Part shown: positions 41,945-49,437 of the stretch, piece after piece
How positions within the stretch are numbered: the stretch's first letter is position 1
Layout of the letters: each line of letters opens with the position of its first letter
Origin: Streptomyces sp. NBC_01296
GTDB lineage: Bacteria; Actinomycetota; Actinomycetes; Streptomycetales; Streptomycetaceae
DNA length: 64,000 bases
Reading direction: 5' to 3'
Assembly (NCBI RefSeq): GCF_035984415.1
Contig: NZ_CP130720.1
Location: forward strand, 1,116,001-1,180,000
Translations under genes and position numbers: made by a program
The notes under the pieces: generated by a model
What the model saw: the letters and a program-made list of their open reading frames with translations, nothing else
Databases searched by the model: none
What the model was told of the DNA's origin: nothing

Positions 41945-42988
41945 ATGCGCCGCTTCGGAAGGACCCTGGTCACGGTCTCACTGGCCGTGGCCGTGGTCGG
42001 GGGGACCGCGGGATGGGCCTCCGGCGACAGCCAGCACGCGGTCACCGGACCGCCGCCCGGCACCGCCGCCTGGCGGGCCGACACCGCGTCCGGCCGCCCG
42101 CTCCCCGATCCCGCGAGCGCCTCGCCGCACGACGCGGCCCGGTTCTTCGCCGGACTGGACGACGCCGAGCGCCGGGAGCTCGCAAGGCGCCACCCGCTGG
42201 TGGTCGGCAACCTCGACGGAGCTCCGGTCACCCTCAGGTACGAGGCCAACCGGCTGGCCGTCCTCGCGACCGGCGAGGCCCGCTACGCCTCGCTCGCCTC
42301 GCCGGGGCGGCAGATCCTCGCGTTCGACCCGCGCGGGCGCGGGCAGGTCGTCGAGGTCTTCGGGGATCTGGAGCGGGCCGCGCACGTGTCGGTGATCGTG
42401 CCGGGTTCCGACAGCGACGCCACCACGTACGACGCGAAGCGCGCGCCGAACACCGGTCCGGCCGGGATGGCCCGGTCGCTGCACGCCGCGGCCGGCGAGA
42501 ACACCGCGGTGGTGGCCTGGACCGGCTACACCACCCCCGTCGGGGTCGGGCTGGACGCGGCCTCGGGGCGGCTCGCGAAGGCGGGCGCGGACCGGCTGGC
42601 CCGGTTCACGGCCGGGCTCGACGCGGTCGGTGCGCCCGACCCTGTGCTGTTCTGCCACAGCTACGGCTCGGTCGTGGGGGGCCTTGCCGCCCGGCACACG
42701 GACGCCACGGACATCGTCGTGTTCGGCTCCCCCGGCATGCGCGCCGACAACGCGGCCGGCCTGCACACCGGGGCCCGCGTCTGGGCGGCCCGGGGGCCCT
42801 CCGACTGGATCGCCGACGTGCCGAACGTGCAGCTCGCCGGGATCGGCCACGGAGCCGATCCGGCCTCCGCCGCCTTCGGCGCCCGCAAGGTGCCCGCAGC
42901 CGACGTACGGGGCCACACCGGCTACCTCGCACCCGGCAGCCAGTCCCTGGCGGCCTTCGCCGCGATCGCGAGGGGAGAGGTCCGATGA
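41945..42988 (+). CDS. exported alpha/beta hydrolase (Abhydrolase_8 / DUF1023 type)
   Basis: A 347-residue protein with an N-terminal signal (TLVTVSLAVAVVGGTAGWA). The catalytic domain shows HVSVIVPGSDSDATTYD, VVAWTGYTTPVGVGLD and the nucleophile elbow FCHSYGSVVG. A His near the C-terminus (GIGHGADP or RGHTGYL) completes the triad. The family is common in actinobacteria, and its substrates are thought to be lipid or cell-envelope esters. It follows the two-component genes by 114 bp and overlaps the acyltransferase gene (ATGA), which suggests linked removal and addition of acyl groups. Confidence 0.88.
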   Translation: MRRFGRTLVTVSLAVAVVGGTAGWASGDSQHAVTGPPPGTAAWRADTASGRPLPDPASASPHDAARFFAGLDDAERRELARRHPLVVGNLDGAPVTLRYEANRLAVLATGEARYASLASPGRQILAFDPRGRGQVVEVFGDLERAAHVSVIVPGSDSDATTYDAKRAPNTGPAGMARSLHAAAGENTAVVAWTGYTTPVGVGLDAASGRLAKAGADRLARFTAGLDAVGAPDPVLFCHSYGSVVGGLAARHTDATDIVVFGSPGMRADNAAGLHTGARVWAARGPSDWIADVPNVQLAGIGHGADPASAAFGARKVPAADVRGHTGYLAPGSQSLAAFAAIARGEVR

Positions 42989-44196
42989 GCACCCTGACCC
43001 TGCTCAAGGGGACGGCCGACCGGATCGAGCGGCAGACCCCCGCCCACCGCGACCGGGCCGTCGACGGGCTGCGCGCCCTCGCCCTGCTGGCCGTGCCGGC
43101 CGGGCACTGGCTGCTCGGCGGATTCACCCTCGACGCCGAGGGCGGCCTGCACAACGCCAGCCCGCTGTCCGCGTTCGGCGGGCTCGCGCCGGCCAGCTGG
43201 GTGCTCCAGATGCTGGGCATCTTCTTCCTGGTCGGCGGCTATGCCTCGGTGCTCTCGTACCACCGCCGCACGGGATCCGCCGGGGCCTGGCTGAAGGGCC
43301 GGATCGCCCGGCTGGGGCGGCCGGTGCTCGGGGTCACGGCGGTGTGGGCGCTGGCCGCGCCGGTGCTGTACGCGGCGGGGGTGCCGGAGGCCACGCTGCG
43401 GACGGGGGCCACGCTGGTGATCCAGCCGCTGTGGTTCGTCGGGGTGTACGTGGTGGTCACCGCGCTGACCCCGTACTGCGTACGGGCGGCCCGCCGGCTC
43501 GGCGGCTGGGCGGCGGCCCCGCTGCTCGCCTCGGTCGCGGTGGTGGACTTCCTGCGCTACGGGCCGCTCGCGGACTCCGTGCCCTCGTGGCTGGCGGTGG
43601 TGAACATCCTGCCGGGCTGGCTGTTCGCGTACCAGCTGGGCGTGTCGTGGGGCGAGCGGCGGATCGGGCGGCGCGGGGCCTGGCTGTTGCTGGCGGGCGG
43701 GACCGTGCTGTTCGCGGCCCTGCTGATGGTCTTCCACTACCCGGCGTCGATGGTCGGGGTGCCGGGCGAGGCGCGGACCAACTCGCACCCGCCGTCGCTG
43801 CTGGTGCTGGCCCTGGCCGCGGCGCAGTCGGGGGCGGCGATGCTGCTGCGGGACCGGCTGGCGGGGCTGCTCGCCCGGCCGGCGCTGTGGGCGCCGGTGG
43901 TCGTGATCAACCTGTGCGCGATGACGATCCTGTGCTGGCACCAGACGGCCATGCTGGCGGCGGCCGTGCCCGGTTCCTTCGCGGGAGAGCTGGCGGGTCT
44001 GACGACCGCGCCGGACAGCCTGGGGTGGATCGCGGCGCGCCTGGCGTGGATGCCGGTGTTCGCGGCGCTGCTGGTGGGCATCGCCCGGTACGCGCGCCGG
44101 TTCGAGGAGCCGTGGAAGCGGGCCACGGCGGTGCGGCGGACGCTCGCGGGGCTGCTGGCGGCCGGGTTCGCGGTGTTCGCGCTGGGTCTGGCCTGA
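42985..44196 (+). CDS. integral membrane acyltransferase (acyltransferase 3 family)
   Basis: A 403-residue protein with about ten hydrophobic helices. It begins with the family signature RDRAVDGLRALALLAVPAGH, containing the catalytic-type Arg and His, and later shows WVLQMLGIFFLVGGYASVLS and LWFVGVYVVVTALTPYCVRA. Acyltransferase-3 enzymes O-acylate extracellular glycans, peptidoglycan, lipids or antibiotics using cytosolic acyl donors. Translational coupling to the exported hydrolase suggests both act on the same envelope polymer, under the NarL-type system upstream. Confidence 0.88.
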   Translation: MSTLTLLKGTADRIERQTPAHRDRAVDGLRALALLAVPAGHWLLGGFTLDAEGGLHNASPLSAFGGLAPASWVLQMLGIFFLVGGYASVLSYHRRTGSAGAWLKGRIARLGRPVLGVTAVWALAAPVLYAAGVPEATLRTGATLVIQPLWFVGVYVVVTALTPYCVRAARRLGGWAAAPLLASVAVVDFLRYGPLADSVPSWLAVVNILPGWLFAYQLGVSWGERRIGRRGAWLLLAGGTVLFAALLMVFHYPASMVGVPGEARTNSHPPSLLVLALAAAQSGAAMLLRDRLAGLLARPALWAPVVVINLCAMTILCWHQTAMLAAAVPGSFAGELAGLTTAPDSLGWIAARLAWMPVFAALLVGIARYARRFEEPWKRATAVRRTLAGLLAAGFAVFALGLA

Positions 44197-44366
44197 CGCT
44201 CCGGCGCGGGGCTGCGTGAGTACGGGGATCCAACAGGACCGTTGCCGTCCGTCAAGCCACGGGATGCAGGGGCATGACGCGACGCGAGGGCCGGGCCTTA
44301 CTGGACATGGGCTCACGCAGCGAAGTGGCCCACCCGGACCGGCCTACTCACTCTAGGAGAATCCCC

Positions 44367-44777
44367 ATGACGCACCCCTTTCGGATGCGACGCATGTTCG
44401 TCTTCGCCGCCTCGACCGCCGCGGCTGCAGGCGCCGTACTGCTGCCCACCGGGGCCTTCGCCGCCACTGCGGCGACGCCGCACACCGTCGTAGCGCAGGG
44501 CGAACCCGGCCCCAATCCCGCGCACAGCGACAGCAACTCCACCCTGCTCCTGATCGTTCCCGAGGACAGTGACGACGGCAGGATCGTCGTCAAGCCCGAC
44601 GCCCAGGACGGACAGGGCAAGGGTGATGCGGTGAAGCCGGACCTGGGCAAGCTCCGCCCCGGCAAGACCGACCGCCATGAGAACACCGGAGTGACGAACC
44701 CGTACAGGGAACCCGTATGGATCTGCGTCGCCGCTCCGTGTGGTCCCCCGTCGCTGGCCCCGACCGTGGCCACGTAG
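44367..44777 (+). CDS. small secreted protein of unknown function
   Basis: A 136-residue protein. The ATG at 44367 follows AGGAGA. A signal peptide (RMRRMFVFAASTAAAAGAVL, cleavage near AFAA) precedes about 100 hydrophilic residues, with NSTLLLIVPEDSDDGRIVV and a Lys/Gly/Asp-rich linker. Two Cys occur near the C-terminus (VWICVAAPCGPP), able to form a small disulfide loop. No family was recognised. A strong bidirectional terminator follows 17 bp later. About 170 bp upstream hold no feature I can assign. Confidence 0.65.
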   Translation: MTHPFRMRRMFVFAASTAAAAGAVLLPTGAFAATAATPHTVVAQGEPGPNPAHSDSNSTLLLIVPEDSDDGRIVVKPDAQDGQGKGDAVKPDLGKLRPGKTDRHENTGVTNPYREPVWICVAAPCGPPSLAPTVAT

Positions 44778-44793
44778 GCAACCCGGTGGCCCG

Positions 44794-44835
44794 CGCCGAG
44801 AGCGCCGCTCCCTGAGGGGAGCGGCGCTCTCGGCG
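44794..44835. terminator. bidirectional terminator between convergent genes
   Basis: A perfect 19-bp stem: the left arm begins CGCCGAGAGCGCC (44794-44812), the right arm ends GGCGCTCTCGGCG (44817-44835), and the loop is TGAG. It separates the secreted-protein gene from the convergent DUF350 gene. No T-run follows, as is usual in high-GC actinobacteria. Confidence 0.85.
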
Positions 44836-44850
44836 TGGTCGGCGAGCAGG

Positions 44851-45273
44851 TCAGGCGATCGAGGCCGCGACGATGGCGGCCACCGCCAGGTTGCAGCAGG
44901 CCGTGACCCAGACCGCCGGGTGCGGTTCCGGGTCGACGACGATGGCACCGAGCTTGCCGGGGGTCACCCAGTCCAGCACCAGGAAGGCCACACCCATCAG
45001 GACCAGGCCGAGCAGGCCGAAGGCGGCGGTGGACAGCAGGCCCTTGCCGAAGTCGTCGTACGTCGTCCAGATCGAGGTGAAGACGATCCCGCCGACGCCT
45101 ATGAGCGCGGAGCTCAGCATGACGGCCGCGTTCCGGTTGCGCTCCTCCCAGATCTGCTTCGGGAGCTTCCCGGGCGTCAGCACGTCCACCAGGACGATGC
45201 CGAGGATCAGCAGCACCAGGCCGAGGGCACCGAAGGCGCTGGTACGGCCAAGTCCGTTGATGATGTCGCTCAT
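44851..45273 (-). CDS. DUF350 family membrane protein
   Basis: A 140-residue protein with four hydrophobic segments: FGALGLVLLILGIVLVDVL, AVMLSSALIGVGGIVFTSIW, AAFGLLGLVLMGVAFLVLDW and the C-terminal VTACCNLAVAAIVAASIA. The two TPGKL motifs after helices 1 and 3 reveal an internal duplication, the hallmark of DUF350/YjfL. The role is unknown; relatives sit near stress or envelope genes. It is divergent from the GNAT-ATP-grasp gene and ends at the strong terminator. Confidence 0.85.
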   Translation of the reverse strand: MSDIINGLGRTSAFGALGLVLLILGIVLVDVLTPGKLPKQIWEERNRNAAVMLSSALIGVGGIVFTSIWTTYDDFGKGLLSTAAFGLLGLVLMGVAFLVLDWVTPGKLGAIVVDPEPHPAVWVTACCNLAVAAIVAASIA

Positions 45274-45400
45274 TGAGAAGCCGTTCTCCGCGGAGGGTAG
45301 GAAGGACCTGCCGTACGTGACGGGACACCTCCCGTCAGGGGGGCTCAGGGTGGCCGAATCTATCGCACGGTCCCGCGACAGGCCATGGGGAGGTCAGGGA

Positions 45401-47269
45401 ATGGTAAAGCTCAGAGCGGCGCGGCCCGGTGAGGCGGAGGAGCTGACCGGACTCGTGCTCCGCTCCAAGGCGTACTGGGGATACGACGCCGCGTTCCTGG
45501 CCTCGTGCGCGCCGGAACTGCGGATCCGGGCCGGGGAGGTGGCGGCCCGCCGGATCGTGGTGGCCGAAGACGCCTCCGGCGGGCGGGTGCTGGGGCTCGC
45601 TTCTCTGGAGGGCACGGCGCCGGTGGCCCGGCTGGGACTGCTGTTCGTGGAGCCGGAGGCCATCGGCCGGGGCGTGGGGCGGCGGCTGTACCGGGACGCG
45701 CTCCGCCGGGCCGCCGGACTCGGGTTCCGCCGACTGCTCATCGAAGCCGATCCGTACGCGGCGGGGTTCTACCGGGCGATGGGCGCGCTGAGTTCGCCGG
45801 AGTCCCGCGCGGCCGGCGGCGGTGAACCGCCCGCCGGGCTCGTGCGGTTCGAGGCGGCGCCCGCGCCGCTCGCCGGCTGGGCGCAGGCCTGGACCGGCGG
45901 CGGACCGGCCGTGCACGTGGGCAATGTCGCCGAATACAACGCCCAGTTCGCCGACGCCTCCCTGGACCGCGAGCAGCGGGCCGCCCGTCACTACGCCTGC
46001 CTGGCCGCCTTCTACAGCCCGTGTCCGGGGGCGCTGGTGCTGCCCGCGGTGGTGCCACTGGGGTGGATCGAGCGGGTCGGACGCCTCCTGGAATGGGAGG
46101 GGGTGGAGGTGTACGACGGCCTGGCGGACGGGGGTCCCGGGCTGCCGGCCGGTGGTGGACTGTCGGACGCCGTACGGGCCCGGCCGGCGCTGGCCGGGCG
46201 GTTGGCCTCGGCCGGGCTGCCCCTCGTACCGTGGGGGCGGACGGCCGGCTTCGCGCGGCTGGCCGGGCGGCCGTGGCGGCCCCGCGAGCTGCGTTACGAG
46301 TCCAAGTCGGCGTCGCACGGCCTGTTCGGGCGGATCCTGGCGGGCGGCGGGCACCCCCGGATCCTGCTCCCCGAGCAGTGGCCGGCCCCCACCCGGCGGG
46401 CGGCGGCCAGGCTCCTGGCCGCCCGGGCCATGGCGGGCGAGAGCAGTGTTCTGAAATCGGAGCACGGTGTCGGAGGTTCGGGCACCGCCGTGGTGACGCC
46501 CGACCGGATCCGGGCCGCGGGCAGCGCCCGCGCGGTGCTGCGCACGCTCCCGCGCGGGCCCCTGCTGGTGGAGGAGTACGTGTCCGGCCCGGCCGAGCCG
46601 CACGAGCCGCGGGACCTGACGTACGACGGGTTCGTCGACGAGGCGGGCCGGGTGCACGAGGTGGGCGGCGCGGTGATGGACGTCGCGGGCTCCGGGTACC
46701 GCGGGGCGACGGTGGGGCCGGGCGTGGTGCCCGCGTGGGCGGAGAAACCGCTGCTCGCGTTCGGGGAGGCGGTGGGCCGCGAGCTGTCGGCCGCCGGCTA
46801 CCGGGGCTGGTTCGACGTGGACTTCGTCGCCGACGGGGCGGGCCGGCTGGCGCCGACCGAGGCGAACCTGCGGCTCACCGGGCCGTCGATCGCCTTCATG
46901 GTGGCGGCCCGGCTCGACGCGTTGCGGGGCGCGGGGCATTTCGTACGGATCGCGGACCGGGTGGAGCTGGGGGCCAGGCTGCCCGGGGCCGCGCTCGACG
47001 AGCTGTGCGAGACGCTGGAGCGGGGCTGCGCGGAGCTCGGGGCGGTGTTCCTGCCCGCGATCCCGACGGGCGCCTTCGACCCGGCGCCCTGGCTGGGCGT
47101 GCTGGTGGCCGCGTACAGCGGGGAGGTGCTGGACGCGGCCGAGGCACTGGTGAGGGCGGAGGCGCTCGCCGTGGGGGCGGCGTTCGCCGACGATCAGCGG
47201 CCGGAGGAGCCTTCGGGGGCGTCGGCCTCCTCGAAGTCGAAGGGCGAAGGCGGTTTGCGGGTGACGTAG
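45401..47269 (+). CDS. GNAT acetyltransferase / ATP-grasp ligase fusion
   Basis: A 622-residue two-domain protein from ATG 45401. Residues 1 to about 140 are a GNAT domain (LLFVEPEAIGRGVGRRLYRD is the acetyl-CoA loop). A pre-ATP-grasp segment follows (AVHVGNVAEYNAQFADASLD). From about residue 330 there is an ATP-grasp ligase: VLKSEHGVGGSGTAVV is the flexible Gly loop, LLVEEYVSGPAEP and LTYDGFVDEAGRVHEVGG follow, and FDVDFVADGAGRLAPTEANL supplies the metal-binding Glu/Asn. ATP-grasp enzymes join a carboxylate to an amine through an acyl phosphate. Fusion to GNAT implies acetylation and ligation on one small molecule. Its 3' end overlaps the convergent gene by 76 bp. Confidence 0.85.
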   Translation: MVKLRAARPGEAEELTGLVLRSKAYWGYDAAFLASCAPELRIRAGEVAARRIVVAEDASGGRVLGLASLEGTAPVARLGLLFVEPEAIGRGVGRRLYRDALRRAAGLGFRRLLIEADPYAAGFYRAMGALSSPESRAAGGGEPPAGLVRFEAAPAPLAGWAQAWTGGGPAVHVGNVAEYNAQFADASLDREQRAARHYACLAAFYSPCPGALVLPAVVPLGWIERVGRLLEWEGVEVYDGLADGGPGLPAGGGLSDAVRARPALAGRLASAGLPLVPWGRTAGFARLAGRPWRPRELRYESKSASHGLFGRILAGGGHPRILLPEQWPAPTRRAAARLLAARAMAGESSVLKSEHGVGGSGTAVVTPDRIRAAGSARAVLRTLPRGPLLVEEYVSGPAEPHEPRDLTYDGFVDEAGRVHEVGGAVMDVAGSGYRGATVGPGVVPAWAEKPLLAFGEAVGRELSAAGYRGWFDVDFVADGAGRLAPTEANLRLTGPSIAFMVAARLDALRGAGHFVRIADRVELGARLPGAALDELCETLERGCAELGAVFLPAIPTGAFDPAPWLGVLVAAYSGEVLDAAEALVRAEALAVGAAFADDQRPEEPSGASASSKSKGEGGLRVT

Positions 47270-49308
47270 AAGGCGAGGACGACGGCCGCGATCATCAGCG
47301 GGATGTTGAAGACGTAGACGAGGGCGGCCTGGACCGGCCAGTCGCGCTTGGCCGCGAGCCGGTAGAAATTGTCCTGCGGCCACCAGGCCATGAGCAGGTA
47401 GACCACCGCCAGGTGCGCGGCCGTGGTGAAGCCGGGGCTCTGGCCGGGGCGCACTCCCGGGTCGTGGCGCAGCATCACCGCGCGGCCTGCGAAGAGGAAG
47501 ATCAGCCCGGCGGCGAACGCGGCACCCTCGAACAGGTAGAGCACGAAGAAGAGGAACGCCCACGGGTAGGGCACACCGCTCAGGTCGGTCGCGCCCGGCC
47601 AGAAGATCTTCGAGAGGACGAAGAAGACCATGCCGGTGCCGACCAGGAACAGAAGGGCGAAGCAGGCGGCCTCGAACGCCGTGAGGCTGCCGCTGCCGAC
47701 GGCCGTGTACTTTCCGGAAACCCCCGCGCCGCCCTGGCCCGGCTTTCCGGTGAGCACGGGCTGGGGCAGGGCCTTGCGGTTCTCCTGGCCCGCGCGGTTG
47801 CGGGGGAGGGCGCGCAGCCGGATCACGGCCTGCGGTATCTGCTCCCGGGGCACCTTCCCCAGAAGGTGTTCGCGGAGCTTCCCACCGTCCGGCAGGTCGA
47901 CGGCCGGGGGCCAGGACTGCGCGTCGGCGGGAGGTGCCAGGTGGGCTACCAGCCGGGGCTGACCGGTCCTGCCCTCCGGGACCTCGGTGACCAGTGCGGC
48001 GCCGATGTCGGGGTGGCTGCGGATGACGGCTTCGACGGCGTGCGGGTCGAACGCGCCTTCGGCCGTGGTGATCCGGTCACGCATCCGGCCGTGGAACTCC
48101 AGCAGCCCGTCCGGGCGGAGCTCGGCGAGGTCGCCGGTGGGGATCGCGTCGCCGCCGTCGGGCGGGGTGAGGCCGAGCTGCCCGTCGCGGGCGTCCGCGC
48201 GGCAGCCGGGGAAGGGGGAGCCGAGCAGGGAGAGCTGCTCGGTGTCGTCCAACGGGCGGGGCAGCTGGGTCAGTTCGAACCAGGTTCCGGTGCCCGCCGC
48301 CTCGGTGAGCCCGTACACGTTGAGCAGCCGGGCGCCGGCCCGGAGCCCGGACTGCAGGGCGTCCTGCTCGTCGAGGAAGAGCCGGTCGCCGGTGACCGTG
48401 ACCAGGCGCAGCGACCGCAGGGCCGGGTCGGAGTCGCGGCGGCCGCGCGCGCCGCCTGCCGCGGATCGCTCGCCGGGTCCGGCGGCCCTGGCGTCCCGTA
48501 TGAGCAGCCGGGTGGCACCCACCGGGTCGGTGTGCACCACGCTGACCTGCTCGGTCTGGACCGCCCGCCGGATCCCCTCGGGCCTCCAGGGCGCGCGCGC
48601 GGACACGACGAGGGCGCCGCCCGAGCACAGGGCCCGGGTCCAGCCGGCGGAGAAGGCGGTCAGGGCCGGGCCTTGCGTGATCAGGTGGCGGTCCGCGGGG
48701 ACCGGCCGGACGACCTCGGCCCAGCCCTCGTGGGCGGCGAGCAGCCGGGCGTGCCCGACGGGGACGGCGCGCGGAAGCGCCGCTCCGGTGAACAGGACGG
48801 CGGCGGTCACCCCGGGCTCGGGCCGCTGCGGTGCTTCGGTGGGCCGGCCGGATATCTCGGCCGCCTCCGCGCCGAGGCGGATCACCCGCAGCCCGCTGCC
48901 GTCGTCCAGCCGGGCGTGGTGCGCGGCGTCGGTGAGCAGGACGTACGGCGTGAGAGCGGCGAGCTGCCGCTGCCCGGTGAACGGCACCTCGACGTCGATG
49001 ACGGCGTAGGCACCGCCGGCCTTGAGGGCGGCCAGGAGGGCGACGACGATCTCGGTCCGGCGGGGGGTCCCGATGGCCACGACGGCGCCGGCCGGCAGTC
49101 CGTCGGCTATGAGGTGGTGCGCCAACTGGTTGGCGCGGACGTCCAGTTGCCCGTAGGTGAGGCTGTCCGCGTCGGCGATGACGGCGTATGCCTGCGGGGT
49201 GTCCCGCGCCTGCTCCTCGAACAGGTGCAGGACGGTGTCGGCGGCCGTCCGACCGGAGCGGTCGGACCCGGGTTCCTGCGGCGATCCCTGCGTCGATGCC
49301 TGGGTCAT
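47194..49308 (-). CDS. adenylation-domain (AMP-binding) protein with C-terminal membrane domain
   Basis: A 704-residue protein. Residues 30 to about 520 follow the NRPS adenylation fold: SLTYGQLDVRANQLAHHL, AGAVVAIGTPRRTEIVVALL, LLNVYGLTEAAGTGTWFE (A5), IPTGDLAELRPDGLLEFHGR (A7/A8) and NRAGQENRKALPQP (A10 region). The phosphate-binding A3 loop, normally Gly/Ser/Thr-rich with Lys, is reduced to VLFTGAALPRAVPVGH, so ATP use is doubtful. The last 160 residues contain four membrane helices (for example WAFLFFVLYLFEGAAFAAGL). No carrier or condensation domain is present. It may be a membrane-anchored pseudo-adenylase or an unusual acyl-AMP ligase. Confidence 0.82.
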   Translation of the reverse strand: MTQASTQGSPQEPGSDRSGRTAADTVLHLFEEQARDTPQAYAVIADADSLTYGQLDVRANQLAHHLIADGLPAGAVVAIGTPRRTEIVVALLAALKAGGAYAVIDVEVPFTGQRQLAALTPYVLLTDAAHHARLDDGSGLRVIRLGAEAAEISGRPTEAPQRPEPGVTAAVLFTGAALPRAVPVGHARLLAAHEGWAEVVRPVPADRHLITQGPALTAFSAGWTRALCSGGALVVSARAPWRPEGIRRAVQTEQVSVVHTDPVGATRLLIRDARAAGPGERSAAGGARGRRDSDPALRSLRLVTVTGDRLFLDEQDALQSGLRAGARLLNVYGLTEAAGTGTWFELTQLPRPLDDTEQLSLLGSPFPGCRADARDGQLGLTPPDGGDAIPTGDLAELRPDGLLEFHGRMRDRITTAEGAFDPHAVEAVIRSHPDIGAALVTEVPEGRTGQPRLVAHLAPPADAQSWPPAVDLPDGGKLREHLLGKVPREQIPQAVIRLRALPRNRAGQENRKALPQPVLTGKPGQGGAGVSGKYTAVGSGSLTAFEAACFALLFLVGTGMVFFVLSKIFWPGATDLSGVPYPWAFLFFVLYLFEGAAFAAGLIFLFAGRAVMLRHDPGVRPGQSPGFTTAAHLAVVYLLMAWWPQDNFYRLAAKRDWPVQAALVYVFNIPLMIAAVVLAFYVTRKPPSPFDFEEADAPEGSSGR

Positions 49309-49399
49309 CCCCCGATGATGGCACCCCCTGCCGACAGTGGGCAGGAGGTCCGAACATCCCCCGTACGAGCTGGAGTTCGGTACCGATCCGGCCAAAAGG

Positions 49400-49430
49400 T
49401 TGACCTCAAGTTTGGTTGAGGTCCTAGCGT
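49400..49430 (+). promoter_or_regulatory. SoxR-type operator-promoter
   Basis: TTGACC (-35, 49400-49405) and TAGCGT (-10, 49425-49430) are separated by 19 bp, the overlong spacer typical of MerR-family activators. The spacer and -35 contain a perfect dyad, GACCTCAA (49402-49409) and TTGAGGTC (49416-49423) around GTTTGG. CCTCAA...TTGAGG is the core of known SoxR boxes. The ATG is only 8 bp past the -10, so the transcript is probably leaderless. Confidence 0.8.
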
Positions 49431-49437
49431 TCCCACC

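Noticed and set aside
47194..49308. Considered as evidence of an NRPS biosynthetic cluster
   Set aside because: There is no condensation, carrier or thioesterase domain, no MbtH protein, and the adenylation A3 motif is degenerate. Calling a peptide cluster is not justified.
46021..49419. An 1132-codon plus-strand frame
   Set aside because: It overlaps the GNAT-ATP-grasp gene in another frame and then runs antisense to the adenylation-domain gene. It has no domain motif.
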